NCBI RefSeq assembly: GCF_963669205.1
Contig: NZ_OY769915.1
Span: forward strand, 5,616,001 to 5,680,000
Length of the DNA stretch: 64,000 nucleotides
Direction of reading: 5' to 3'
Source: an uncultured Roseibium sp.
GTDB taxonomy: Bacteria; Pseudomonadota; Alphaproteobacteria; Rhizobiales; Stappiaceae
Within the stretch, counting starts at the first letter, position 1; each line of letters begins with the position of its first letter. Position numbers and translations under genes: made by a program. Of this stretch, positions 34,512-42,992 are shown piece by piece. The notes beneath the pieces are model-generated. The model did no database searches. It saw only the letters and a program-made list of their open reading frames with translations, and was not told where the DNA came from.

Positions 34512-36161
34512 TCAGCCGGTGGCGTCCAGATACCTGACCCATTCCTTCCAGTGACTGAACGGCAGGCTGTGCCCGGCGTTTTCCACCAGCGACACACGCG
34601 CCTCCAGCCGATCGGCGAAGGCCAGGATACGCTCCGGACGAATCGACCGGTTCTGGGTTCCATGCACGAAATGGACGGGAACGTTTGCCGGCTGCAACAT
34701 GCGTTCCCAATCGGACGCCACGAACCGGCAGTCGTTGATGAAGCTGTCGGACCCGGTTTCCACATGGAACAGGTGGCCCTGCCAGAAAAGGTCCAGAAGA
34801 TGCGGATCCTGACAGGCATCCAGGTCCGCAGGTGCGCCCCCGAAAACTGTTTGCGCAAAGCCGCCAGGGCCATCGCGTTTGAGCCGTTTGTCGCCGATCT
34901 TCGCCATGTAGCTCAGCAGGGACACGGAAACGCGCGGCAGGATCGCGAAGAGTTTCTGTTGCGGTGGCGCGCTGGCGAAATCCTGGAAAGAGCGCATCGG
35001 TGGCTGCGCTGAAACGCAAAGAACCTCGGACACGCGGTCCTGCAGCTGTGGCAGACACAGGAGCGCAAAGATGCTGCCCACGTCAAAGGCGACCAGCGAC
35101 ACCTTGTCCACGTCAAGCTGATCGAGCATCTGGCGCAGGTCATGGGCGTAGCGCTTCGGGTCCAGGAGCAATATGTCATGTCCGTCGCTCTGCCCGTGCC
35201 AGGGACGTGCCGGAGACAGAAAGCGTATGCCGGACTGTGTAAAGTGGCGGGCCGCGGCATTCGGCATGCGATTGCCGCAAAGACATCCGTGCAGGAACAG
35301 AACAGTCCTGCCCTCAGGTGCTCCCTGTTCGAGATAATCCAGCTTGCGCCCGTCCGCGAGTTGCAGTTGGAACCGTGCCGAGTTCGCAGCGCTCTGCACG
35401 CCCGGGGACCGTCTGCTCGATGATGCCGCGACCGCTTTGGCAAGATCTGTCAGTTCTCCGGTCCCGCGCGACCGCGTCTTCATGATCATCGACTTGATCT
35501 GCTGCCGCACCGTCTCGACCGACCTGCTTCGCGCCTCGGCAATTTCCGACGGCGCGTGCCCGCTGACGAGGAGCGACAGGACATCGGTCTCCGACGGAGT
35601 CAGACCATAAAGGCTCTGCATGGCAAGACTTGCGCCGGGGCGCCAGAGGCTTTCAACCCCGCACAAGCGCCACTCCGGAACGGAAGACACTGCCTCGGTC
35701 TTTGTCAGCGCCAGCAGGACGTGCTTTCCGGTTCCCCGCGTCGGAATACGGACAACGGGCCAGTCGCTCAATCGGCCGGAAACGGCGTCTCGGACAAGCT
35801 GCAAACCGTCATCATCGAGCGGCAGGTCTTCAAGCGATGTGCCGGACACCGCGCCCAGCAATGTTTCCGCCAGGTCGTTCGCTTTCGTGACCTTCAGGTC
35901 CGTCCCGATGATCAACTCCGGGCGATCAGCCTCCACGACCGGTTTCGGCAAGTTCGACAGCAACTGTTCCGCCGTCTCGAAATGCGTTTCGATATCGCGT
36001 TTGCGGCGGAGAAGTTCCTTGCGCGCGCCCGGATCCGACAGGCTGCCCTCCGCCAGGTGGATCAACTCGTCGAACCTGTCCTGATCGAGGATGGCGCTGT
36101 AAGCGTGCGCGATCATGTCATCGAGCCGCGCCGGGTCGGGTCCTTTTCCTGAGTCGCTCAA
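34512..36161 (-). CDS. LuxR-type HTH protein fused to an alpha/beta hydrolase
   Basis: 549 residues. Residues 1-180 are a PAS-like region (LIIGTDLKVTKANDLAETLLG). A LuxR/GerE helix-turn-helix at about 187-245 (LTPSETDVLSLLVSGHAPSEIA, in part) follows, and an alpha/beta hydrolase fold occupies about 265-549, with an oxyanion FLHG motif and a catalytic-like histidine at about 531 (NAGHSLPF). The nucleophile elbow reads AFDVG, with aspartate at about 360 where serine is usual, as in dehalogenases and epoxide hydrolases, or an inactive ligand-binding fold. It may be a regulator that hydrolyses or senses a small ester, lactone or epoxide. Divergent from a small LuxR-type gene. Confidence 0.88.
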   Translation of the reverse strand: MSDSGKGPDPARLDDMIAHAYSAILDQDRFDELIHLAEGSLSDPGARKELLRRKRDIETHFETAEQLLSNLPKPVVEADRPELIIGTDLKVTKANDLAETLLGAVSGTSLEDLPLDDDGLQLVRDAVSGRLSDWPVVRIPTRGTGKHVLLALTKTEAVSSVPEWRLCGVESLWRPGASLAMQSLYGLTPSETDVLSLLVSGHAPSEIAEARSRSVETVRQQIKSMIMKTRSRGTGELTDLAKAVAASSSRRSPGVQSAANSARFQLQLADGRKLDYLEQGAPEGRTVLFLHGCLCGNRMPNAAARHFTQSGIRFLSPARPWHGQSDGHDILLLDPKRYAHDLRQMLDQLDVDKVSLVAFDVGSIFALLCLPQLQDRVSEVLCVSAQPPMRSFQDFASAPPQQKLFAILPRVSVSLLSYMAKIGDKRLKRDGPGGFAQTVFGGAPADLDACQDPHLLDLFWQGHLFHVETGSDSFINDCRFVASDWERMLQPANVPVHFVHGTQNRSIRPERILAFADRLEARVSLVENAGHSLPFSHWKEWVRYLDATG

Positions 36162-36338
36162 ACTGCGTCCACGCCTCTGTCTTCAGAAATTGACGATGAA
36201 AATTTCTTCAATGGTCCAGACGAATGTAGCGCCCGTGCCGGTGCAATCAACGGCATACCCAAATTTGGTCATGCCTTCGGGGAAGCCCTCTGTTAGCGAG
36301 AACGCGATGTGCAAATACGGCGGTGCGGAGGATACAGA

Positions 36339-36629
36339 TTGACTGATGTTGAAACGGATGAGCTTGAACCGGAACACCTGACCCACCGCGAAGTTCAGTG
36401 CCTGCAACAGCTTGCCGTAGGTGAACGGCCGCAAAGGATTGCAGCAATCCTCGGAATTGCTCCCATCACGGTTGAATTTCATATCCGGAACGCGAGGCGC
36501 AAGCTTGGCGCGAAGACGCGGGAACACGCGATCGCGATCGTTGTTTCCAGAGGGCTCCTGCCGGGCAGGCCTGCGCAGCGTCTCGCACGGACACCGAAGC
36601 TTCCCCTCAAGACCTCCGTCTCCATCTGA
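36339..36629 (+). CDS. Small LuxR-type helix-turn-helix protein
   Basis: 96 residues from a TTG start preceded by GGAGG at 36327-36331; an upstream ATG at 36309 would add ten residues. The only domain is the LuxR/GerE DNA-binding fold (about 14-75): LTHREVQCLQQLAVGERPQ, then IAAILGIAPITVEFHIRNA and KLGAKTREHAIA. There is no autoinducer or receiver domain. It is divergent from the LuxR-hydrolase fusion; the two may regulate each other or share targets. The C-terminal 20 residues look unstructured. Confidence 0.75.
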   Translation: MTDVETDELEPEHLTHREVQCLQQLAVGERPQRIAAILGIAPITVEFHIRNARRKLGAKTREHAIAIVVSRGLLPGRPAQRLARTPKLPLKTSVSI

Positions 36630-36717
36630 GGCGCCGGACCAGACACCCGATCAGCACGGGATACTGCGGTCCCGGGCCGCTTGAAACACAAGGCACCAAC
36701 TTTTCGCACGCTCTCTA

Positions 36718-36746
36718 TTGACAAATTGGAACGTTCCAAGTCTTAT
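36718..36746 (+). promoter_or_regulatory. Sigma70-type promoter of the Gfo/CoA-transferase operon
   Basis: TTGACA (36718-36723) and TCTTAT (36741-36746) are separated by 17 bases. The first LacI-type operator lies exactly between them. The ATG of the dehydrogenase gene is about 50 bases downstream with GGGAGG in front. Confidence 0.7.
36726..36739. promoter_or_regulatory. LacI-family operator, copy 1
   Basis: TTGGAACGTTCCAA is a perfect 14-bp palindrome with the central AACGTT typical of LacI-family sites. It sits between -35 and -10, so bound repressor would block RNA polymerase. Confidence 0.8.
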
Positions 36747-36758
36747 GCCAACAAGAAA

Positions 36759-36772
36759 TTGGAACGTTCCAA
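36759..36772. promoter_or_regulatory. LacI-family operator, copy 2
   Basis: A second exact TTGGAACGTTCCAA, 33 bases (about three helical turns) centre-to-centre from copy 1 and just downstream of the likely transcription start. The spacing favours two dimers on one DNA face. Confidence 0.8.
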
Positions 36773-36794
36773 AAAGATCTCTTGGGAGGTATGA

Positions 36795-37796
36795 ATGCGT
36801 TGGGCCCTGATCGGTGCGAGCCGAATTGCATCCGGATATGTCATCGATGCGATCCGTACTCAGGACGGGGCCGAGGTTTGCTCCGTTCTGAGCTCGAACG
36901 CGGAAAGAGGTGCAGCCTTCGCTCAGGAAAACGCCATACCGGAGAGTTTCACCGAACTGGATGCCCAGCTGGCGGATGAAACGGTCGATGCCGTCTACAT
37001 TTCCACCACGAACGAAAAACACCATCCCCAGGCGATGGCCGCGATTGCAGCGGGCAAGCATGTCCTGTGCGAGAAACCGCTGGCGATGACGCTTGAAGAT
37101 GCCGTCGAGATGGTGCGAGCAGCACGTGAAAAGGGTGTTGTTTTTGCGACCAACCACCACCTGCGCAACGCCGGCTCGCACCTCGCCATAAGGGATCTCA
37201 TCTCTACCGGCCGGATCGGCAGGGTCCTGAGCGCCCGGGTGTTTCACGCGGTCAATCTGCCGGAGCACCTGCGCGGCTGGCGCATAAACGATGCGGCTGC
37301 GGGCGGAGGTGTCATCCCCGATATTGTTGTTCACGATGCCGACACCATCCGCTTTCACCTTTCCGAAGACCCGGTCGATGTGGTGGCGAAAGCCGGAACC
37401 TCCGGGATGGGCGAAGGTGTCGAGGACAGCGTCATGTCTGTCTGGTCCATGCCGTCCGGCACCATGGTGCAGACCCACGAAAGTTTCACCCACGGGTTTG
37501 CCGGCACCGGCATCGAGTTTCACGGGACGGGAGGATCGATTTTCGCCCGCAACGTCATGACCCAGCAGCCGGTCGGGGAAATCAGGCTCGTGGACGCCGG
37601 CGGCGAAAGCGATGTCCCGTTCCAGACCCACAACCTCTATCACCGCGCGCTCGGCCTGTTCACCGATGCCGTCCGCGGAAACGGCACGCCCTCTGCCGAC
37701 GGTGTTGACGGCATCAAGTCCCTGGCCGTTGCCCATGCCGTTCGCCTGGCCGCGCAAAGCGGCGAGACCGAACGCGTCGACTACGGAGGGTTCTGA
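36795..37796 (+). CDS. Gfo/Idh/MocA-family oxidoreductase
   Basis: 333 residues. Rossmann N-terminus (MRWALIGASRIASGYVIDA) for NAD(P), the CEKPLAM motif at about 93-99 whose lysine takes part in catalysis, and a C-terminal half with GWRINDAAAGGGVIPDIVVHD, carrying the D/H pair of the active site. The family oxidises or reduces sugars, inositols and related cyclic polyols. It is the first gene of a four-gene operon under the twin operators. GGGAGG lies five bases before the ATG. Confidence 0.92.
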   Translation: MRWALIGASRIASGYVIDAIRTQDGAEVCSVLSSNAERGAAFAQENAIPESFTELDAQLADETVDAVYISTTNEKHHPQAMAAIAAGKHVLCEKPLAMTLEDAVEMVRAAREKGVVFATNHHLRNAGSHLAIRDLISTGRIGRVLSARVFHAVNLPEHLRGWRINDAAAGGGVIPDIVVHDADTIRFHLSEDPVDVVAKAGTSGMGEGVEDSVMSVWSMPSGTMVQTHESFTHGFAGTGIEFHGTGGSIFARNVMTQQPVGEIRLVDAGGESDVPFQTHNLYHRALGLFTDAVRGNGTPSADGVDGIKSLAVAHAVRLAAQSGETERVDYGGF

Positions 37797-37799
37797 GCC

Positions 37800-39374
37800 A
37801 TGTCTTCCAAGATTGTCACCACCCAAGAAGCTGTCGCGAAAATCGCGGACAATGCCGTGGTCACGGTTTCCTCTTCCTCCGGCCTCGGCTGCCCCGACAA
37901 AGTTCTTCAAGCCATCGGCGATAGGTTCGACAAGGAAGGTCACCCGAGGAACCTGACGACAATACATCCGATTGCCGCCGGTGACATGTACGGGATCAAG
38001 GGGATCGACCACATCGCCAAGGACGGGCTCCTGTCGACGATAATCGCGGGCTCCTACCCCTCCGGCCCGTCTTCCCTGCCGATGCCGGACATCTGGCAGA
38101 TGCTGGTCGACAACCGCGTCGCCGCCTACAACGTTCCCTCCGGCATCCTGTTCGACATGCACCGGGACGTCGCCGCGCGCCGCCCGGGCGTCATGACCCA
38201 GGTCGGGCTGGACACATTCGTCGACCCGATCCGCCAGGGCTGCGCCATGAACGACGTTGCCGCCGGAAAGCCGATCGTCTCCCGAATTGAACTCGGCGGC
38301 GAAACCTGGCTGCACTTTCCGAATATCGTTCCTAATGTCGCCATCATCCGGGCAACCACATCGGACGAGCGCGGCAACCTCACCTACGAACATGAAGGCG
38401 CCTATCTCGGCGGCCTGGAACAGGCAATTGCCGTGCGCAACCACGGCGGTCTCGTCATTGCCCAGGTGAAGCGCGTGACCGCGTCAGGATCGCTGCGGCC
38501 CCATGATGTTCGCGTGCCCGGGCATCTGGTCGATCTTGTGGTCGTGGACCCGGATCAGCGCCAGACAACGGAAACCGACTACGACCCGGCAATCTCCGGC
38601 GAGATCATGCGGCCCTGGTCGAGTTTTTCCCTAGCAGAACACGGTATCGAGAAAGTCGTTGCCCGGCGCGCCGCCATGGAACTGAGCAGAGGTCAGACCG
38701 CCAATCTCGGCTTCGGCATCTCCGCAATGGTGCCGCGCGTGCTCCTGGAAGCCGGACAGGAACAGGCGGTCACCTGGGCGATCGAACAGGGTGCAACGGG
38801 CGGCATGCCTCTGACGGGCTTCGCCTTCGGCTGCGCCTCCAACGCCGATGCCTACATGCCCTCCCCGCAGCAATTCACCTACTTCCAGGGCGGTGGCTTC
38901 GATGTTTCGTTCCTGTCCTTCCTGGAAATCGACCTTGAAGGCAATGTCAACGTCTCCAAGCTCGGCAAGAAACCATACCTGACAGCCGGTTGCGGCGGTT
39001 TTGTCGACATCACCGCGAATGCCGGCAAGATTGTCTTCTCCGGTCTCTTCGAAGCCGGTGCCGACCTCAACCTCACCGACGAGGGACTGACCGTGAAATC
39101 GCCCGGCAAGTTCACCAAGATGGTGGACGAGGTCGAACACGTTACCTTCTCCGGCCGCCGCGCGCGGGAACTCGGACAGCAAGTTCTCTATGTCACCGAG
39201 CGCTGCGTCATCCAGCTGACGGACAGCGGCCTGCTTGCAACCGAAATCATGCCGGGCATCGACGCGCAGCGTGACATCGTCGATGCCTCCGCGGGCCGTG
39301 TCCGGCTTGCCAACGATCTGAAGGAAATGCCGAAAGCGCTTTTGCGGCGTGAAGCGATGGAGCTGCACCTGTGA
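37800..39374 (+). CDS. Family I CoA-transferase, fused alpha and beta subunits
   Basis: 524 residues in two halves: an alpha-like part (about 1-270) with SSSSGLGCPDKVLQAIG and a beta-like part (about 285-520) with NLGFGISAMVPRVL and WAIEQGATGG, whose glutamate is the likely CoA-carrying residue. It resembles acetate CoA-transferase YdiF and acetoacetyl/3-oxoacid CoA-transferases. It would move CoA from acetyl- or succinyl-CoA to an acid made by the pathway. Three bases separate it from the dehydrogenase gene. Confidence 0.9.
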   Translation: MSSKIVTTQEAVAKIADNAVVTVSSSSGLGCPDKVLQAIGDRFDKEGHPRNLTTIHPIAAGDMYGIKGIDHIAKDGLLSTIIAGSYPSGPSSLPMPDIWQMLVDNRVAAYNVPSGILFDMHRDVAARRPGVMTQVGLDTFVDPIRQGCAMNDVAAGKPIVSRIELGGETWLHFPNIVPNVAIIRATTSDERGNLTYEHEGAYLGGLEQAIAVRNHGGLVIAQVKRVTASGSLRPHDVRVPGHLVDLVVVDPDQRQTTETDYDPAISGEIMRPWSSFSLAEHGIEKVVARRAAMELSRGQTANLGFGISAMVPRVLLEAGQEQAVTWAIEQGATGGMPLTGFAFGCASNADAYMPSPQQFTYFQGGGFDVSFLSFLEIDLEGNVNVSKLGKKPYLTAGCGGFVDITANAGKIVFSGLFEAGADLNLTDEGLTVKSPGKFTKMVDEVEHVTFSGRRARELGQQVLYVTERCVIQLTDSGLLATEIMPGIDAQRDIVDASAGRVRLANDLKEMPKALLRREAMELHL

Positions 39375-40138
39375 GCGCGCTTCATCTCATCATTGACGGC
39401 CCGGTCGCCGAACTCCGGCTCGACAACCCGGCGAAGCTCAACGCCTTCACCACCGATATGCTGGCGGCGATCGAGCCCCATTGCGCGGCCATCGAAAAAG
39501 ATCCCGCCATTCGGGCAGTCGTCATCAGCGCCGAAGACGCCAAGGCCTTTTGCGCAGGCGCGGATATCATCGCCTGGTCGGAACTTGGCCCCTGGGACTT
39601 CGCCCGGCACTGGGTGCGGGAGGGCCACCGGTTGTTCGATCGCGTCGCCCGTCTCTCCAAGCCGACCGTCGCCGCCATGGGTGGCCACGCCTTCGGCGGC
39701 GGGCTGGAATTCGCCGCGACCGCGGATATCCGTGTTATGGCCCCGAGCGCGACACTGGCGCTTCCCGAAGCCTCTGTCGGCATTGTTCCCGGATGGTCCG
39801 GTACGCAGCGCCTCATCCGGCTTCTGGGCGAACCGGTCGTGAAGGAAATGGCGCTCTTCGGCCGCAGGATCTCCGCCGAGCGCGCGCACGGCCTTGGCTT
39901 TGCCGCCGAGCTGGCCGACGACCCGCGCGCCAGGGCCTTTGAACTGGCGGAGGCTCTCGCGGGCAAGTCCCCGTGTGCCATCGAAGTTGCCAAATACATG
40001 ATCCACGCGGCTGCCGGCGAAGACCGCAGCGCCATGGTCGAAGCGCTCGGTGCAGGCATGATCGGCCAGACGGCAGACCGCACGGAAGGCGTCGCCGCCT
40101 TCCGCGAAAAACGCAAACCGGAATTTCCTGGGAACTAA
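39371..40138 (+). CDS. Enoyl-CoA hydratase/isomerase (crotonase) family protein
   Basis: 255 residues. CoA-binding CAGADIIAW, the oxyanion-hole GHAFGGGLEFA and the PEASVGIVPGWSGTQRL segment that usually holds a catalytic glutamate are present. Crotonases hydrate enoyl-CoA, or cleave beta-diketone-type or hydroxyacyl-CoA bonds; which applies here cannot be told. The GTG start overlaps the stop of the CoA-transferase gene (GTGA), so the substrate is probably the thioester made by that enzyme. Confidence 0.92.
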   Translation: MSALHLIIDGPVAELRLDNPAKLNAFTTDMLAAIEPHCAAIEKDPAIRAVVISAEDAKAFCAGADIIAWSELGPWDFARHWVREGHRLFDRVARLSKPTVAAMGGHAFGGGLEFAATADIRVMAPSATLALPEASVGIVPGWSGTQRLIRLLGEPVVKEMALFGRRISAERAHGLGFAAELADDPRARAFELAEALAGKSPCAIEVAKYMIHAAAGEDRSAMVEALGAGMIGQTADRTEGVAAFREKRKPEFPGN

Positions 40139-40140
40139 TT

Positions 40141-41664
40141 ATGAACGAATTGAACGTCGTCTCCATAAGCGAAGCAAAGGTACCGGCGGAGCCCTTCGTC
40201 GCCCGTCACCTGATCGACGGTGCGTGGCGCGTCAGCGCGGATGCGGCAACCTTCGAAAGGACTTCGCCGTCGCACGGGTCCGTGGTGACGATCGCCAGCA
40301 AGGGCGGCAAGGTTGACGCGGACGCAGCCATCGGCGCCGCAAGACTGGCCTTTGACAAGGGGCGCTGGTCGCGCACAAGCGGCAAGGACCGCGCCACGCT
40401 TTTGCTGAAAGTTGCGGACCTGATCGACCGGGACCGGGAGCGGATCGCTCTCATGGAAACGCTCGAGTCCGGCAAGCCGATCAGCCAGGCAAAGGCGGAA
40501 ATCGAAGGGGCCGCCGATATCTGGCGCTTTGCCGCCTCGCTCGCGCGCACCATGCATGGGGAAAGCCACAACTCGCTTGGAAGCGACTTTCTCGGCCTGG
40601 TGCTGAAGGAGCCCATCGGTGTGGTGTCCATCATCACGCCGTGGAATTTCCCCTTCCTGATCGTCTCCCAGAAGCTTCCCTTCGCGCTCGCGGCCGGCTG
40701 TACGGCGGTCATAAAGCCCTCCGAGATGACACCCGCGACAACGGTCATCATGGGAGAACTCCTGCTTGAAGCCGGCATTCCTGCCGGTGTGGTGAACATC
40801 GTTCTGGGCTTTGGAGACCCGGTCGGAACGGCGATGACTCAGGACAGGCGCGTCGACATGGTGACGTTTACCGGCTCGACAGGCGTCGGCAAGGCCATCG
40901 TCAAGGCAGCAAGCGGCACCTTGAAGAAGGTATCCCTGGAACTGGGTGGCAAGAACCCGCAGGTGATCTTTCCCGATGCCGATCTGGAAAGCGCTGCCGA
41001 CGCAGTCGCGTTCGGCGTATATTTCAATGCCGGCGAGTGCTGCAATTCCGGTTCCCGCATCATTGTGCACGAGGACATCGCGGACGAATTCGTTGCCCGG
41101 ACGATCGCCCTGTCCCGCAAGGTTCCGTTCGGCGACCCGCTGGACCCGTCGACCAAGGTCGGCGCGATTATCACGCCCGAGCATCAGAAGAAGATCGACA
41201 GCTATGTTCAGGACGCCAGGGCAGCGGGTGCAGAGGTCCCGCTCGGCGGTGGCGCGCTCGACGTTCCGGGACTAACGGGCCAGTTCTATCAGCCGACGGT
41301 CGTCACGAAAGTGGCAAGTTCCATGGCCATCGCGCGCGAGGAGGTCTTCGGTCCCGTGCTCTCGGTTCTGACCTTCAGGACACTGGAGGAGGCCATCGAC
41401 CTTGTGAACGATGCCGATTACGGCCTGTCTGCAGGCGTTTGGAGCGAAAACGTTCACACCTGCCTCGAATTTGCCCGCCGCGCCAACGCCGGCACCGTCT
41501 GGACCAACACCTGGATGGACGGTTTCGCGGAGCTGCCCTTCGGCGGTTACAAGGAAAGCGGACAGGGACGTGAGCTCGGCAAATACGGTCTCGACGAGTT
41601 CCTGGAAGCAAAAACGGTCACCATGAAAATCGGCAAATCGCGCGATCCGTGGGTGCCTGCATGA
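40141..41664 (+). CDS. NAD(P)-dependent aldehyde dehydrogenase
   Basis: 507 residues. Full ALDH fold: SIITPWNFPFLIVSQK (cofactor pocket), FTGSTGVGKAI, the general base glutamate in LELGGKNP and the nucleophilic cysteine in NAGECCNSGSR. It oxidises an aldehyde to a carboxylate. Being last in the operon with CoA-transferase and crotonase, it may make the acid that is then activated, or dispose of an aldehyde from cleavage. The ATG at 40141 comes two bases after the crotonase stop. Confidence 0.94.
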   Translation: MNELNVVSISEAKVPAEPFVARHLIDGAWRVSADAATFERTSPSHGSVVTIASKGGKVDADAAIGAARLAFDKGRWSRTSGKDRATLLLKVADLIDRDRERIALMETLESGKPISQAKAEIEGAADIWRFAASLARTMHGESHNSLGSDFLGLVLKEPIGVVSIITPWNFPFLIVSQKLPFALAAGCTAVIKPSEMTPATTVIMGELLLEAGIPAGVVNIVLGFGDPVGTAMTQDRRVDMVTFTGSTGVGKAIVKAASGTLKKVSLELGGKNPQVIFPDADLESAADAVAFGVYFNAGECCNSGSRIIVHEDIADEFVARTIALSRKVPFGDPLDPSTKVGAIITPEHQKKIDSYVQDARAAGAEVPLGGGALDVPGLTGQFYQPTVVTKVASSMAIAREEVFGPVLSVLTFRTLEEAIDLVNDADYGLSAGVWSENVHTCLEFARRANAGTVWTNTWMDGFAELPFGGYKESGQGRELGKYGLDEFLEAKTVTMKIGKSRDPWVPA

Positions 41665-41669
41665 CGGCT

Positions 41670-42719
41670 CTATCTCGAAATCGAGAAAGGTCCCTCGGGC
41701 TGCAGCAGAACCTGCAGGTCTTCGACCGGCGCACCGGAAATGCGGTCAAGGAGCACCTTGGCCATCGCCCGGCCCGTCGCGCGCAGATCCTCGTCTATGG
41801 TTTCGATGCGCGGCCGGAAATGGTTGGAAATCGGCGATGCCCGCTTGGCGACAACGTCGACATCCTGCCCCTCCGCCAATCCCATGTCGTTGAGAAACGC
41901 GAGCGTGATCAGGGCACTGACCTCACCGACGCAGACATAACCGTCCGGCGCGTCCGGTCCGGTGTGCAACATGCGCAGGGTTGCTGCAATGTCGTCGGGC
42001 TCGCTGTCCAGATCGACCTCTGTCGGGATCGTCAGCTTCATGCCGTGATCGGTCGCGGCCTGCCGCGCACCGAAGCGCAGATGCTGCCCGAACGTGTATT
42101 TTTCGTTCGGCATGACGATGCAGATATGCTTGCGCCCCTTCTCAACGAGACGCGCAATCGCCATGCGCACGAAAGCTTCGTTGTCGAAATCGACGAAGGG
42201 ATGCGGCGTCATGAAATCGGTGCGCCCATGCGTCACGAACGGAAAGTCGTGCTCAAGCAGGTAACGCGCCCGGTCGTCGAAACACTCGGTTCTGGTGAAC
42301 ACGATCGCGTCGGCCAGGGAGTGCCGGCGGATGTTGCGTATGGTCTCAAGCCGGTCATCGCCCAGGCTGTCCGCCGTGATGTTGATGGAGTAGCCGGTCC
42401 CGCTGAGCCCCTCATACATGCCGCCGAGAAACTCGGACGTGAAGCTCAGGAATTCGTGCCTCGGATTGATCAACAGGCTGATGACCTTGGTTCGTCCGGT
42501 ACGCAGTCTCTGGGCGGCGCGGTTGGGAACATATCCGAGCTTGTCGGCGATCTCGGAGATCCGCTTGCGGGTGGTCTCGGCGATCCTGGGATCGTCCGCG
42601 AGCGCGCGCGAAACCGTCGTCACGGCGACGCCCGCTTCGGCCGCAACCGTACGCAATGTCGGGCGCGCGTGCCCCTCGGCAGCCCCTTCCATCGTCGTTC
42701 CGGCGTTTTTCTGCGACAT
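41670..42719 (-). CDS. LacI-family transcriptional regulator (cluster repressor 1)
   Basis: 349 residues. Helix-turn-helix and hinge at about 20-75 (TLRTVAAEAGVAVTTVSRAL, then NRAAQRLR) and a sugar-binding sensor domain (about 80-345). It lies between two catabolic operons: convergent with the aldehyde dehydrogenase (5-base gap) and divergent from the ABC transporter. Operator-like sites in the divergent gap suggest it represses the transporter operon and itself. The ATG at 42719 has AGGGGAG before it; a TTG five codons earlier is less likely. Confidence 0.92.
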   Translation of the reverse strand: MSQKNAGTTMEGAAEGHARPTLRTVAAEAGVAVTTVSRALADDPRIAETTRKRISEIADKLGYVPNRAAQRLRTGRTKVISLLINPRHEFLSFTSEFLGGMYEGLSGTGYSINITADSLGDDRLETIRNIRRHSLADAIVFTRTECFDDRARYLLEHDFPFVTHGRTDFMTPHPFVDFDNEAFVRMAIARLVEKGRKHICIVMPNEKYTFGQHLRFGARQAATDHGMKLTIPTEVDLDSEPDDIAATLRMLHTGPDAPDGYVCVGEVSALITLAFLNDMGLAEGQDVDVVAKRASPISNHFRPRIETIDEDLRATGRAMAKVLLDRISGAPVEDLQVLLQPEGPFSISR

Positions 42720-42780
42720 GCCCGCTCCCCTCAACCCGAGGCTTGTAGCTCATACGGTCCGACAAGTCTAATCAGGGAAT

Positions 42781-42794
42781 TTAAAACGTTGCAA
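42781..42794. promoter_or_regulatory. LacI-type operator-like site near the regulator
   Basis: TTAAAACGTTGCAA is an imperfect palindrome with the AACGTT core and the TTGCAA half-site also found at 42905. It lies about 60 bases before the lacI start and may serve autoregulation. Confidence 0.55.
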
Positions 42795-42888
42795 CAAAGA
42801 AAGATGCTGCGTCGCAAAATCTCTGATTTCAGATTAAATGCATGTAAAAAAACAAATAATTTATTCCCGAGAAGAAAAGATTAAAAGA

Positions 42889-42919
42889 TTGACATGCACC
42901 GGGTTTGCAACGTTACAAT
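42889..42919 (+). promoter_or_regulatory. Promoter of the ABC transporter operon
   Basis: TTGACA (42889-42894) and TACAAT (42914-42919) are 19 bases apart, slightly long. The -10 element overlaps the operator at 42905-42918, fitting direct repression. Confidence 0.55.
42905..42918. promoter_or_regulatory. LacI-family operator before the ABC transporter operon
   Basis: TTGCAACGTTACAA is a near-perfect palindrome centred on AACGTT. It differs from the TTGGAACGTTCCAA sites at 36726 and 36759 at half-site positions, so a different LacI protein may read it. Confidence 0.65.
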
Positions 42920-42992
42920 AGGCGTTGCGTGACGAGCGAGCGCGAATGTTCGGCGCTCTTGACGACGACAGGCACGCAAAGGGAGGAAATCC

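Noticed and set aside
36183..36527. 114-codon minus-strand open frame between the two LuxR-type genes
   Set aside because: It overlaps the small LuxR gene, which has a clear domain and ribosome binding site; no feature supports this frame.
36651..38444. 597-codon open frame opposite the dehydrogenase and CoA-transferase genes
   Set aside because: It crosses two real genes and their promoter and has no family signature.
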